Below the pieces are notes generated by a model. The model did no database searches, was not told the DNA's origin, and was given only the letters and a program-made list of their open reading frames with translations. DNA of 64,000 bases from a virus, in IMG/VR virus record IMGVR_UViG_3300031977_002862, positions 27,845-91,844 of that record. One strand, given 5' to 3'. The stretch's first letter is position 1; each line of letters begins with the position of its first letter. Position numbers and translations under genes: made by a program. Positions 41,889-47,985 of this stretch are shown in pieces.

Positions 41889-42381
41889 CCGTTAGACCTT
41901 TTTCCTTTCCGTCGCCTACAGGCTGTGCACCTTCATCTCCCTCCCAGGCGGCCTTCGCCGCATCTCCAATCATGCCATCATAGGGACAAGGAGTTCCTGC
42001 ACTCATCATTGCATCAAAGACTCGTTTGTCTTGACACATCGTGGAAACTGCGGCGACTTTCATTCCCATATCATAGAGAGTCTTTGAAAGTTTCAATCGT
42101 TCGCAGTTCATATCTCTCACAGTTTTTCCCGCTGAGAGACCTAAAATCTGTGTTTGTACTGCTCCTGCAATTCCGACAGTACACAAATCACTATTTGAAT
42201 TATTCATCGTTGGCAGAATCGCAGAAGGCGGAGGCGAGTTTAACGTCGTTTCCGTCTTACTATCTGTAGTTACTGTACTATTTGTTGTCGCTTCAGTGCG
42301 AATTGTATCGTCTACCGGAGCTTCGGCTGCTGTAGCCGAAAAAGCTACAAATGTAGCCAAAATTAATACAAGTTTTCTCAT
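41824..42381 (-). CDS. Exported protein with C-terminal membrane segment (secreted cluster)
   Basis: The 185-aa precursor has signal peptide MRKLVLILATFVAFSATA and a Thr/Ser-rich linker. A helical domain follows with four cysteines (DLCTVGIAG, DMNCERLK, TMCQDKRV, TPCPYDGM). A Gly-rich stretch and a C-terminal hydrophobic helix (LLGGAGVAGLLVLLLL) complete it. Periplasmic domain tethered at both ends, suggesting an envelope-spanning scaffold. First of the five exported proteins. Confidence 0.65.
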   Translation of the reverse strand: MRKLVLILATFVAFSATAAEAPVDDTIRTEATTNSTVTTDSKTETTLNSPPPSAILPTMNNSNSDLCTVGIAGAVQTQILGLSAGKTVRDMNCERLKLSKTLYDMGMKVAAVSTMCQDKRVFDAMMSAGTPCPYDGMIGDAAKAAWEGDEGAQPVGDGKEKGLTDGTKTLLGGAGVAGLLVLLLL

Positions 42382-43095
42382 TTACTGGTCTCTTAAATAG
42401 TTGTTTAAAACTATATCGAAATTAACAGTACAAACACTGTTTCCAACGGTACCTGTAGCTCTAAAATCGATATCTGTTTTAGGGCCTAAACTTAAAGGTA
42501 CTCTAAAATTCTGTTGTTGAATTGCTTGATATACAGACATTTCGCTTTTAATTCTAAAAGGTCCTGTAGCACTATCGCGAATGTATAATTCAATGAGAGC
42601 ATCATCCAACTTACCAACTCCCGCAGTATAACCAATTAAATACCCAATACACCCAGCAGGCACAGTATATACACCTAATAGTGTTTGAGCTTTACCTGAG
42701 GGGATTTGTGCAACTACTGTTCCTGCATGACTTACCGTCCTCGCGGAAATCGCACCTACGTTTACGTCATCATATGTCATTCTATAAACTCTACGAAAAG
42801 TCAAAGTAGAGACACCTTCGGAAGGGCTTCCTCCAAGGTCTACAGTTTCTTTTTGAACTTGCCAATTTGACCCAAGACCTTCAATCGTAACGATACTTCC
42901 GTCCGATGGGTCGCTACTAGAAATATAAATTATTTCAGGGTTAGCTAAAGCATCCCACGGATAAAGGCCTCCTGCTACCCAAATACTTTCTTGTGAACCA
43001 CTTAATGATGAATTTGAGCCAAACTTATGCACATGAGTCCAGTACCTTCCATCAGTTCTTTTCTTTATATTTGATATTCCATCAATTCCTAACAT
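42382..43095 (-). CDS. Virion structural protein (beta-barrel)
   Basis: The start that overlaps the basic protein stop (TAATG) gives 237 aa. It contains a segment typical of marine phage surface proteins (SGKAQTLLGVYTVPAGCIGY, then LIGYTAGVG). It ends with strands FRVPLSLGPKTDIDFRATG, like capsid-fibre or head-decoration proteins. No signal peptide, unlike its downstream neighbours. Confidence 0.6.
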   Translation of the reverse strand: MLGIDGISNIKKRTDGRYWTHVHKFGSNSSLSGSQESIWVAGGLYPWDALANPEIIYISSSDPSDGSIVTIEGLGSNWQVQKETVDLGGSPSEGVSTLTFRRVYRMTYDDVNVGAISARTVSHAGTVVAQIPSGKAQTLLGVYTVPAGCIGYLIGYTAGVGKLDDALIELYIRDSATGPFRIKSEMSVYQAIQQQNFRVPLSLGPKTDIDFRATGTVGNSVCTVNFDIVLNNYLRDQ

Positions 43096-43400
43096 TACCA
43101 CTTCACCTTATCAGCCCAGTATGCTGCGGACATTTTGCCTTTTGCAATATTGCGAGCGTGCCTTGCCTTGAATGAACGGCGACGAGCGGCATAAGACGCA
43201 GACTCACCTTTTTTCTTTGGTGAACCCTTTACGCCTTGCTGTCCGAATCGAATTGTTTTAATTTTGTTGCCGACTTTTGCGACAACAACATGAGACTTTT
43301 TGGGGTGAGAAGGAGTACGTTTAGGTTTGTTGAACCCAGAAACGCCTGCACGTTTGAGAGCAGGATGCTTTTTACGAGCGCTTCTTTTTCTTGCTGCCAC
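43095..43400 (-). CDS. Lys/Arg-rich conserved phage protein
   Basis: The 101-aa very basic protein begins with GTG. It carries a well-conserved marine-phage motif set: VSGFNKPKRTPSHPKKSHVV, then IRFGQQGVKGSPKKKGES, ARRRSFKARH, and the end AYWADKVKW. Such proteins are widespread in cyanophages and pelagiphages. Charge suggests nucleic acid binding, perhaps packaged or injected with the genome. Confidence 0.75.
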   Translation of the reverse strand: MAARKRSARKKHPALKRAGVSGFNKPKRTPSHPKKSHVVVAKVGNKIKTIRFGQQGVKGSPKKKGESASYAARRRSFKARHARNIAKGKMSAAYWADKVKW

Positions 43401-43590
43401 TTCGTTTTCCTAATCGTACACGTTCAGCCAGTAATGACTTTGGTACACGCTTGCCTTCTTTGTAGAGTTTGGCGATTTTTTTAAGTACTCTTGCGAGCTT
43501 GGCTCGGCGTGAACCAGCAGTACCACTAAGATACTTTTTGTTCACGCCGGTCCTTTTATCCTTAATAGCGGCTCTTCTTTTTCTTGCCAT
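43372..43590 (-). CDS. Lys/Arg-rich small protein
   Basis: The 72-aa basic protein has a helical core (AKLARVLKKIAKLYKEGKRV, PKSLLAERVRLGKR) between basic tails; it resembles small histone-like phage proteins. It overlaps its basic neighbours. DNA binding is inferred from charge. Confidence 0.65.
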   Translation of the reverse strand: MARKRRAAIKDKRTGVNKKYLSGTAGSRRAKLARVLKKIAKLYKEGKRVPKSLLAERVRLGKRSGSKKKKRS

Positions 43591-43627
43591 TCTTTTTCTT
43601 CTTCTTTTTCATCTTGTGCATTGCCAT
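43562..43627 (-). CDS. 21-aa poly-lysine micro-ORF
   Basis: A TAATG overlap with the preceding gene and a GAAGGAAAC ribosome site open a frame rich in Lys (MAMHKMKKKKKKNGKKKKSR plus Y). Thirteen of 21 residues are basic. It may be translated as a coupling leader or as a short DNA-binding peptide. Chance ORF cannot be excluded. Confidence 0.35.
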   Translation of the reverse strand: MAMHKMKKKKKKNGKKKKSRY

Positions 43628-43935
43628 TATCGTTTCCTTCTTAAGTCCGTATCATGTTTACGAGACCCTCGGATATACGAATTTACACGAGCATGAGCCC
43701 ATCGACTCATAGTCATGCCTGGTCGTGATCCGCTTGATAAAAATGCACCCTGACCACGGCGATAAACCTTTGTCAGAGTTGAGAGAGAAATCCCACTTTT
43801 CTTCGCTTTTGCTGCAAGAGATTTTCTTACTGCTGGGGAAAGTGGCTTGGCTTTACGCTTCGGTGCAGCCTTTCGTCTGGAGGGGCGCTTTCGCGCTGGA
43901 GATTTACGTGTTGTTCTACGTTTTCTTACAGCCAT
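43627..43935 (-). CDS. Lys/Arg-rich protein with C-terminal globular part
   Basis: The 102-aa product has a histone-tail-like N-terminal half (many RKR, KRK and SPAV repeats) and a helical C-terminal domain (LSTLTKVYRRGQGAFLSSGS, then RWAHARVNSYIRG) recognisable in many marine phages. First of four basic genes downstream of the tmRNA. Possibly compacts or protects phage DNA. Confidence 0.7.
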   Translation of the reverse strand: MAVRKRRTTRKSPARKRPSRRKAAPKRKAKPLSPAVRKSLAAKAKKSGISLSTLTKVYRRGQGAFLSSGSRPGMTMSRWAHARVNSYIRGSRKHDTDLRRKR

Positions 43936-43954
43936 GAATTACTCCATGAAACCG

Positions 43955-44228
43955 TGCCTTCTAATAAGGCGTATCCATTTCTGTTGCCAAGCTGGATACC
44001 CACTCCGCAATTCACTACTTAGGCAGCAATTGCAAGGTCATAAACTTCATCGTTTGCGTTTATGTTTAATTTGGCTCTATCAGTACCTATTCACACAATG
44101 TCGAAACTGAATTCACCCCCATCAAAAGCACACTAGGTCTTATTTGAAACTATATAAAGTTGCTGCCCAATCTGCTTATGGTGGAGGTGGAGGGACTTGC
44201 ACCCTCGTCCATCATGTCTTAATGAACT
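43955..44228 (-). ncRNA. ssrA: Circularly permuted (two-piece) tmRNA
   Basis: Order on the minus strand is inverted relative to a standard tmRNA. The T-arm GAGGG-TGCAAGT-CCCTC (44190-44206), the 3' acceptor strand CACCTCC and A-CCA (44179-44189) come first. A ~58-nt intervening segment follows. Then come the 5' acceptor strand GGGGGTG (44114-44120), TTCGA and the tag frame. The two acceptor strands pair 7 of 7 (one G-U). Helix P2 pairs CATTGTGT (44093-44100) with ACATGATG (44210-44217), 8 pairs with two wobbles. This rescues stalled ribosomes and tags products. T-loop G at the second position is unusual. Outer ends are approximate. Confidence 0.88.
44019..44057 (-). other. tmRNA tag-peptide reading frame
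   Basis: The frame reads ANDEVYDLAIAA then TAA, preceded by ATAAAC, the usual context before the GCA-AAC-GA resume site. The ending AIAA resembles ClpXP-recognised degron tails (LAA, VAA). Twelve codons plus stop is a typical tag length. Confidence 0.85.
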
Positions 44229-44234
44229 CAATCA

Positions 44235-44402
44235 TCAAGCCTGTTGTTTATCTTTTGTCTCTGTCAAGTATGTAACTTGGCCACAAGTATATTGATGTGG
44301 TTCTTCAACACACTTGCCGCATCCAGAGCCGACGAGGTGATAATAATAATCTGTCTCTTCTAACATACTTTCTGTAATTGCGTTACAGATACAGATATAC
44401 AC
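44235..44402 (-). CDS. Bfd-like [2Fe-2S] ferredoxin
   Basis: A 55-aa product beginning with GTG after AAGGAGACGATGA: MYICICNAITESMLEE, then GSGCGKCVEE. The C-x-C near the N-terminus (C4, C6) and C-x-x-C (C28, C31) match the bacterioferritin-associated ferredoxin pattern, though the spacing between pairs is about ten residues shorter than in E. coli Bfd. Bfd delivers electrons to release iron from bacterioferritin. Its stop is a few bases before the tmRNA acceptor half. It may work with the nearby IscU. Confidence 0.65.
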   Translation of the reverse strand: MYICICNAITESMLEETDYYYHLVGSGCGKCVEEPHQYTCGQVTYLTETKDKQQA

Positions 44403-44559
44403 TCATCGTCTCCTTAAAAATAGGGCGGGGGCGCGATACGCTTTAAGGCCAAACCTATGTGTGCTAAATTAGCCACCCCCTAGTGAGTTGTGCTGCCCCT
44501 CGCGCGGTTGCCTATAGGGGTCTTATGCACCTGAAGCTCACTTGGACCTTCAAAAGAAA
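44403..44559 (-). other. Structured intergenic leader upstream of the ferredoxin gene
   Basis: 157 bp with no ORF. Stems visible on the transcribed strand: AGTGAG/CTCACT enclosing CCCCT/AGGGG, then a GCTAATTTAGC hairpin and a GC-rich run. Possible cis-regulatory RNA; no known riboswitch class recognised. Confidence 0.35.
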
Positions 44560-44712
44560 CTACTTCTCGTTGATGTAGTAGTTTCGACACTCTCGAACGC
44601 TTTCTGCAATGCCTTGTTCGACCTCAGCTTCGCAACGCTCGTTGAGCTTTTTGTTGCTGCTCGGTATGATTAACAGAGCAACAACGATCAATGCAATGGT
44701 TACACCATCCAT
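44560..44712 (-). CDS. 50-aa membrane-anchored protein
   Basis: The ATG follows AGGAGAGGATC. MDGVTIALIVVALLIIPSSN is a single N-terminal membrane helix; the rest is a charged helix with two Cys (ERCEAEVEQ, RECRNYY). Unknown; the longer upstream reading frame lies within a structured region and has no ribosome site. Confidence 0.6.
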   Translation of the reverse strand: MDGVTIALIVVALLIIPSSNKKLNERCEAEVEQGIAESVRECRNYYINEK

Positions 44713-45096
44713 GATCCTCTCCTTATGTTGGTAGTAAGCGGGCTTCGGATGGGCTAATACTTTCACCGAAATCTTTACTGCCTTATCTACTACTATCCGT
44801 AGTCCCTGGCTTCCCACTAATAAACACACTCGCTAGAATATGCTTATTAGTGGGCTAGACTTTTTGCGCTGAGGAAGCCTAGCGAAACCTCAAAATGCAC
44901 ATAGGAATGATACCAATTTAGCGTGCTACGTGATTTATCTGCTTGCTCAGGACGCCTCCCAAGGGGATTTAGTTGAATCCTCACCGGTCTGTTTTTTCTA
45001 AAGTGAAAAATGGTCCGATAAAACACTGCGGGCTTTTATTAGGTTCCGAGAGTATATCTCTTTTTTCGCAGACCTACCACCTTAATCCAGAAGTGG
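44713..45096 (-). other. Long structured gene-free leader (about 380 nt)
   Basis: Between a strong promoter and the first firm gene there is no credible ORF but many stems on the transcribed strand. They are a GGTCTGCG...CGCAG...GGACC fold, GGATT/AATCC, GAGG/CCTC around 44870, and a perfect 11-bp helix CCCACTAATAA/TTATTAGTGGG (44814-44856). It could be an unrecognised structured RNA (riboswitch-like, intron-derived or stand-alone). Confidence 0.45.
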
Positions 45097-45186
45097 TCAC
45101 TGTTCGCAGTCAAACGCTGCATCGTATGACATCAGCAGGGAGTCATCACCTTGCAGAATTTCTTTCAGAGTCTCTGCTCCTCTCAT
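45097..45186 (-). CDS. Possible 29-aa leader peptide
   Basis: The first ATG after the promoter (11 nt below the -10 box) opens MRGAETLKEILQGDDSLLMS and DAAFDCEQ to a stop. The amino-acid mix is protein-like, but the ATG belongs to a leader motif (ATTGAATG) that also occurs at other promoters where it is not a gene start, so it may be fortuitous. Confidence 0.3.
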   Translation of the reverse strand: MRGAETLKEILQGDDSLLMSYDAAFDCEQ

Positions 45187-45197
45187 TCAATACAAGT

Positions 45198-45226
45198 ATT
45201 ATAACGCTTAGAGGAATATAAGTCAA
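45198..45226 (-). promoter_or_regulatory. Sigma70-like promoter of the ferredoxin-tmRNA-basic protein operon
   Basis: TTGACT, 17 bp, TATAAT on the minus strand; leader ACTTGTATTGAATG is nearly identical to that of the promoter at 60049. Confidence 0.85.
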
Positions 45227-45236
45227 GAATTATTTT

Positions 45237-45425
45237 TCAGTTGGGGTCTAATAAATTTTCCGTTGGTACTGTTAAATGAAAAGTTTCGTCATCAATAGTA
45301 AGTGTGTAAGTTACTGTATCATAGTCTGGTAAATAGCTTTCTACAAAGCCTTCACCAAAGATTTGATTGATAGCTTTCTTTTCTTTCCATCTCTGGAAAT
45401 CAATCACATTAGAAGTAGTCTTCAT
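45237..45425 (-). CDS. Hypothetical small protein
   Basis: 62 aa from MKTTSNVIDFQRWKEKKAIN, with a strand pair YDTVTYTLTIDDETFHLTVP. Soluble, unknown. Overlaps the preceding gene by 17 nt and ends just before the next promoter. Last gene of the iscU operon. Confidence 0.6.
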   Translation of the reverse strand: MKTTSNVIDFQRWKEKKAINQIFGEGFVESYLPDYDTVTYTLTIDDETFHLTVPTENLLDPN

Positions 45426-45672
45426 CAGTCCCAAACCCTGCCGATGCTAAAGCATCTCCGTCCCAGTCAAAGAGGTACTCTTCGTCGTCGTACATCGCTT
45501 TCTCTGTTTGAATCTCTTCAACAATAGCTTTCTCGACGAGTTCAAGAGCATAATCCATGCTTATATTAAAGCGACTTGACACCTCTTCCGCAATTTCGTA
45601 GGGTTCATGTTCCCACATCGCTAATACCATGTGAGACACTTCTTGGTATAGTTCTTCTCCGATACTACCCAT
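45409..45672 (-). CDS. Hypothetical acidic protein
   Basis: The ATG overlapping the iscU stop gives 87 aa (MGSIGEELYQEVSHMVLAMW, helix NISMDYALELVEKAIVEEI, acidic tail). Helical, soluble. Similar helical proteins are annotated as host-nuclease inhibitors or unknown; no evidence for either here. Confidence 0.65.
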   Translation of the reverse strand: MGSIGEELYQEVSHMVLAMWEHEPYEIAEEVSSRFNISMDYALELVEKAIVEEIQTEKAMYDDEEYLFDWDGDALASAGFGTDEDYF

Positions 45673-46048
45673 TCTTTTTCTCCGTATAATCCTTGATTGC
45701 AGCTTTGATTGCATCTTCAGCAAGAACACTGCAATGTATCTTTACAGGCGGTAGTGCAAGCTCTTCTGCAATCTCAGAGTTCTTAATACTCCCAGCATCC
45801 TCAAGAGTTCTGCCCTTTACCCATTCAGTAAGTAAACTAGAAGATGCGATTGCACTTCCACATCCGTAGGTCTTAAAACGAGCATCCTCGATAATACCTT
45901 CGTCGTTTACTTTTATCTGTAACTGCATTACGTCTCCGCAAGCAGGAGCACCGACCATGCCAGTGCCTACATCTTCATCCTCTCTATCAAATTTTCCCAC
46001 ATTTCGGGGGTTCTGATAGTGGTCCATTACTTGTTCAGAATATGCCAT
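45665..46048 (-). CDS. iscU: IscU-like Fe-S cluster scaffold
   Basis: The 127-aa protein matches IscU over its whole length: YSEQVMDHYQNPRNVG at the N-terminus, the three ligand cysteines in GAPACGDVM (C37, with Asp39), KTYGCGSAIASSS (C63) and KIHCSVLAE (C106), plus the LPPVK chaperone-recognition motif. IscU assembles [2Fe-2S] clusters from IscS sulfur and donated iron and passes them to apoproteins. Here it may keep host Fe-S enzymes or phage Fe-S proteins active. Partner iscS/iscA genes are not in the window. Confidence 0.93.
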   Translation of the reverse strand: MAYSEQVMDHYQNPRNVGKFDREDEDVGTGMVGAPACGDVMQLQIKVNDEGIIEDARFKTYGCGSAIASSSLLTEWVKGRTLEDAGSIKNSEIAEELALPPVKIHCSVLAEDAIKAAIKDYTEKKNG

Positions 46049-46335
46049 TATCTTCCGATATCCTTGACATTCTCATCAGAGATGACCATGTAGCCGCCCT
46101 TGTTGTAGGCAATCGCTACAGTATGTTTTCTGCTCTCTGTCTGCTTGTATGTAGTATCTGCCGGAGGCTTATACTTTGTCATCGAAGCAGAAGGATATTG
46201 AGCAGTATCGTTCCCTCTCGGGTTTCGGAACAGCGGTTCATCCGCCGCTCGAAATGTATGCTTCACTTTCTTTACTCGCTGAATCTTTCTACGACGCCCC
46301 GAGTAAGTGTGGTTAATGCTTCCGTGAATTATCAT
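46048..46335 (-). CDS. Hypothetical basic protein
   Basis: 95 aa, basic N-terminal (YSGRRRKIQRVKKVKHTF), then a Pro/Tyr linker and a C-terminal strand region AIAYNKGGYMVISDENVKDI. GGGAGA ribosome site below the promoter. No family recognised; translationally coupled to iscU by TAATG-type overlap. Confidence 0.6.
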   Translation of the reverse strand: MIIHGSINHTYSGRRRKIQRVKKVKHTFRAADEPLFRNPRGNDTAQYPSASMTKYKPPADTTYKQTESRKHTVAIAYNKGGYMVISDENVKDIGR

Positions 46336-46360
46336 TCAATCTCCCACTGTCAATACATAT

Positions 46361-46389
46361 ATTATAGGAGCGTTGACCATTCGTGTCAA
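46361..46389 (-). promoter_or_regulatory. Sigma70-like promoter of the iscU operon
   Basis: TTGACA, 17 bp, TATAAT on the minus strand; -35 is directly after the stop codon of the upstream gene. Confidence 0.88.
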
Positions 46390-46392
46390 GAA

Positions 46393-46572
46393 TTATTTAC
46401 CGTGAAGTGCCTTTAAAATTTCAAGCCATTGCTCATCAGATATCTTTCGAGAATCGTGATGCATTGGAGCTACGGCGCTTTCGTCTTCTCCGTAGCGTCC
46501 TCGTTCGTCATTTCCATCTGCGTTTAATTCGGTCAATTCCTTTTGGACCCCTCTATAGTTCGGACTCGACAT
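46393..46572 (-). CDS. Hypothetical acidic protein (59 aa)
   Basis: Overlaps the preceding gene by 20 nt: MSSPNYRGVQKELTELNADG, a Glu/Asp/Arg-rich middle, and a helix ISDEQWLEILKALHGK. Ends where the next promoter begins. No family recognised; soluble and acidic. Confidence 0.6.
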   Translation of the reverse strand: MSSPNYRGVQKELTELNADGNDERGRYGEDESAVAPMHHDSRKISDEQWLEILKALHGK

Positions 46573-46852
46573 AGTTAATTACCTCATCTACCGAATGAAG
46601 GATTTGTGTCAATCTTTCTTCTTCAGACGGATCATTGCCTGCGCTATATACGGAGGCTACTTTAGCTTCAACACCTGCTCGCAGGCAGCAAAGCTCATCT
46701 ACTAGAGTGGCATCATGGTCTGGAGATGTCATTGTTCCGCAGACTCCAAGAAAAGAATTAATCTTTCCTGCGAGAGTTTTTGAACAGTTTGTCTCAAAAT
46801 CAAAGTTTATCGAATCGTTTCCGTCCCTCATGTGGAGTGACCAGTTTTTCAT
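46553..46852 (-). CDS. Hypothetical protein
   Basis: 99 aa, mostly helical, with several Cys (FETNCSKT, FLGVCGTM, ELCCLRAG). No recognised family. In a five-gene leftward operon of small proteins; ATGA-type coupling upstream. Confidence 0.6.
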   Translation of the reverse strand: MKNWSLHMRDGNDSINFDFETNCSKTLAGKINSFLGVCGTMTSPDHDATLVDELCCLRAGVEAKVASVYSAGNDPSEEERLTQILHSVDEVINYVESEL

Positions 46853-47058
46853 CGTTGTGCTCCATGCCCGTTTTCTAATACTTCAAGCAACTCATGGTAG
46901 TGTGCCACTTGACTCAGTTCTTTTTCCAGCGCTTCCATGAAGTCTGTGTGCTCTGGAATTGGTCGAGGGTTGTCTAAGAGTAACTCAAAGTTCATACGAT
47001 GATATGACAGCTTTCCTTTTAGATAGTCTCGAAATGCGTATTCTACTTTTGCGCTCAT
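46849..47058 (-). CDS. Hypothetical helical protein
   Basis: 69 aa with a basic N-terminus (VEYAFRDYLKGKLSYHRMNF) and two amphipathic helices (FMEALEKELSQVAHYHELLE). Unknown. Confidence 0.6.
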   Translation of the reverse strand: MSAKVEYAFRDYLKGKLSYHRMNFELLLDNPRPIPEHTDFMEALEKELSQVAHYHELLEVLENGHGAQR

Positions 47059-47195
47059 TCTTCTTCCTTCTTATAGTGTGCGAGCAATGCTCTATATACT
47101 TCGTATGCTTCCAGATTGATGTCAAATCTATTTTTCTCTAGTTTTTTCACCAAGTCTCTACTAAGCCGAATCTCTTCGGCTTCGTCCTCTGTCAT
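47055..47195 (-). CDS. Hypothetical 46-aa protein
   Basis: ATGA overlaps on both sides. Sequence begins MTEDEAEEIRLSRDLVKKLE, a charged helix, and continues with a second helix (INLEAYEVYRALLAHYKKEE). Short HTH-like or coiled-coil protein. Confidence 0.55.
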   Translation of the reverse strand: MTEDEAEEIRLSRDLVKKLEKNRFDINLEAYEVYRALLAHYKKEEE

Positions 47196-47395
47196 ACAGA
47201 AATTCCTCGCACTTTCAATTCTTTTCGTGCCTTCACTCGCAGCTTTTTCTCGCCCTTACGAAGAGCAGAGTCTTCTTTTGTGCAAAGCTCTACAAGTTCA
47301 GAAGTCTTTACACCTGCAATTGGAAATACTTGAAGAGTCTTTTCTCCAGTCTTTCTATTGTAGTGAATCTGGTTGGGTTTCCATTTTACTGCCAT
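47192..47395 (-). CDS. Hypothetical basic protein
   Basis: 67 aa from the ATG with a GAGGAG site: MAVKWKPNQIHYNRKTGEKT, then a helix of Lys/Arg (LRKGEKKLRVKARKELKVRG). The first ATG upstream belongs to the promoter leader. Possibly nucleic acid-binding. Confidence 0.6.
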   Translation of the reverse strand: MAVKWKPNQIHYNRKTGEKTLQVFPIAGVKTSELVELCTKEDSALRKGEKKLRVKARKELKVRGISV

Positions 47396-47420
47396 ATTGT
47401 TCTCCTCATTCAATGCAGAT

Positions 47421-47449
47421 ATTATAGAGGCTGCAGGCAATTAAGTCAA
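47421..47449 (-). promoter_or_regulatory. Sigma70-like promoter of the five small genes
   Basis: TTGACT, 17 bp, TATAAT on the minus strand; leader ATCTGCATTGAATGAGGAG. Confidence 0.87.
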
Positions 47450-47452
47450 GAA

Positions 47453-47812
47453 CTATTTTGGTCGTTTCCAGTATTCATTCAATGCTGAGTTATCTGTTAG
47501 GTAGTAGTTTTCTGCTGGTTCTTTTTTATCTAAGAGTTCGTCTTCTAGCTTAAAAAGAAGACAACACATAGCATGAGCAAGGTGAGATAATCCTGTCTCT
47601 TCATCATTTTTCTCGCCCGCCATATGAGCAAGAATATGTCTCATCGCAGCACTTGTGTATCGTTCTTGAAGATTTTCAAGTTTTCTCCAGTTATGGGGGT
47701 CATACTTTTCCGCTCCATAGGTAAGAACTTTTCCCACTTCTAAAGTTGCCAGAGGAGGCAGAAGATACATATCTGGTTTTTCTTTATCAAATTTTAAACC
47801 AACTTTAGACAT
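47453..47812 (-). CDS. dATP/dGTP pyrophosphohydrolase-like protein
   Basis: The 119-aa protein carries the signature of the dATP/dGTP diphosphohydrolase N-terminal domain family (and MazZ-like proteins): LPPLATLEVGKVLTYGAEKY, NWRK, RHILAHMAGE and DEETGLSHLAHAM. The acidic and His residues would bind a metal and cleave pyrophosphate from a purine dNTP. It could restrict or remodel nucleotide pools. No PurZ or DatZ genes are seen here, so a Z-genome is not claimed. Confidence 0.75.
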   Translation of the reverse strand: MSKVGLKFDKEKPDMYLLPPLATLEVGKVLTYGAEKYDPHNWRKLENLQERYTSAAMRHILAHMAGEKNDEETGLSHLAHAMCCLLFKLEDELLDKKEPAENYYLTDNSALNEYWKRPK

Positions 47813-47978
47813 CCCAACTTATTCCTAATTCTATTGCATCCTGTGCACACTGCACGTATTCTCGATCTTCTTCGCTGAGTACCGACCAGAACTTACTAAT
47901 ACTTAATGTAAGAGCATAAACCTGAGAAGGGTTTTCCAAATGAAAATCTTTCTCCATCCAAGACTGAAGAGTATCCAT
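47805..47978 (-). CDS. Hypothetical small protein
   Basis: 57 aa from the internal ATG (MDTLQSWMEKDFHLENPSQV, then YALTLSISKFWSVLSEEDRE). Helical. It ends overlapping the next gene by 8 nt. The longer upstream frame lies within the lipoprotein gene and is unlikely. Confidence 0.5.
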   Translation of the reverse strand: MDTLQSWMEKDFHLENPSQVYALTLSISKFWSVLSEEDREYVQCAQDAIELGISWDV

Positions 47979-47985
47979 TCTAAAA

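Noticed and set aside
41739-42269. 176-codon plus-strand frame
   Set aside because: It lies antisense to two exported-protein genes with signal peptides and good coupling; composition (His/Leu/Arg/Ser rich) is typical of shadow frames.
44179-44219. Ordinary tRNA ending in CCA
   Set aside because: The T-arm and acceptor strand are present, but no matching 5' acceptor, D-arm or anticodon arm lies ~50 nt upstream; the partner strand is downstream, so it is the permuted tmRNA.
44950-45000. Candidate tmRNA 5' end (GGTGAGGATTCAAC)
   Set aside because: Only four of seven acceptor pairs would form with the CACCTCC strand, whereas GGGGGTG at 44114-44120 pairs fully.
45184-45186. ATG inside the ATTGAATG leader as general start codon
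   Set aside because: The same motif at 60085 and 47410 leads to immediate stops or very short frames; it is a shared leader element, so only the 45097 frame is kept with low confidence.
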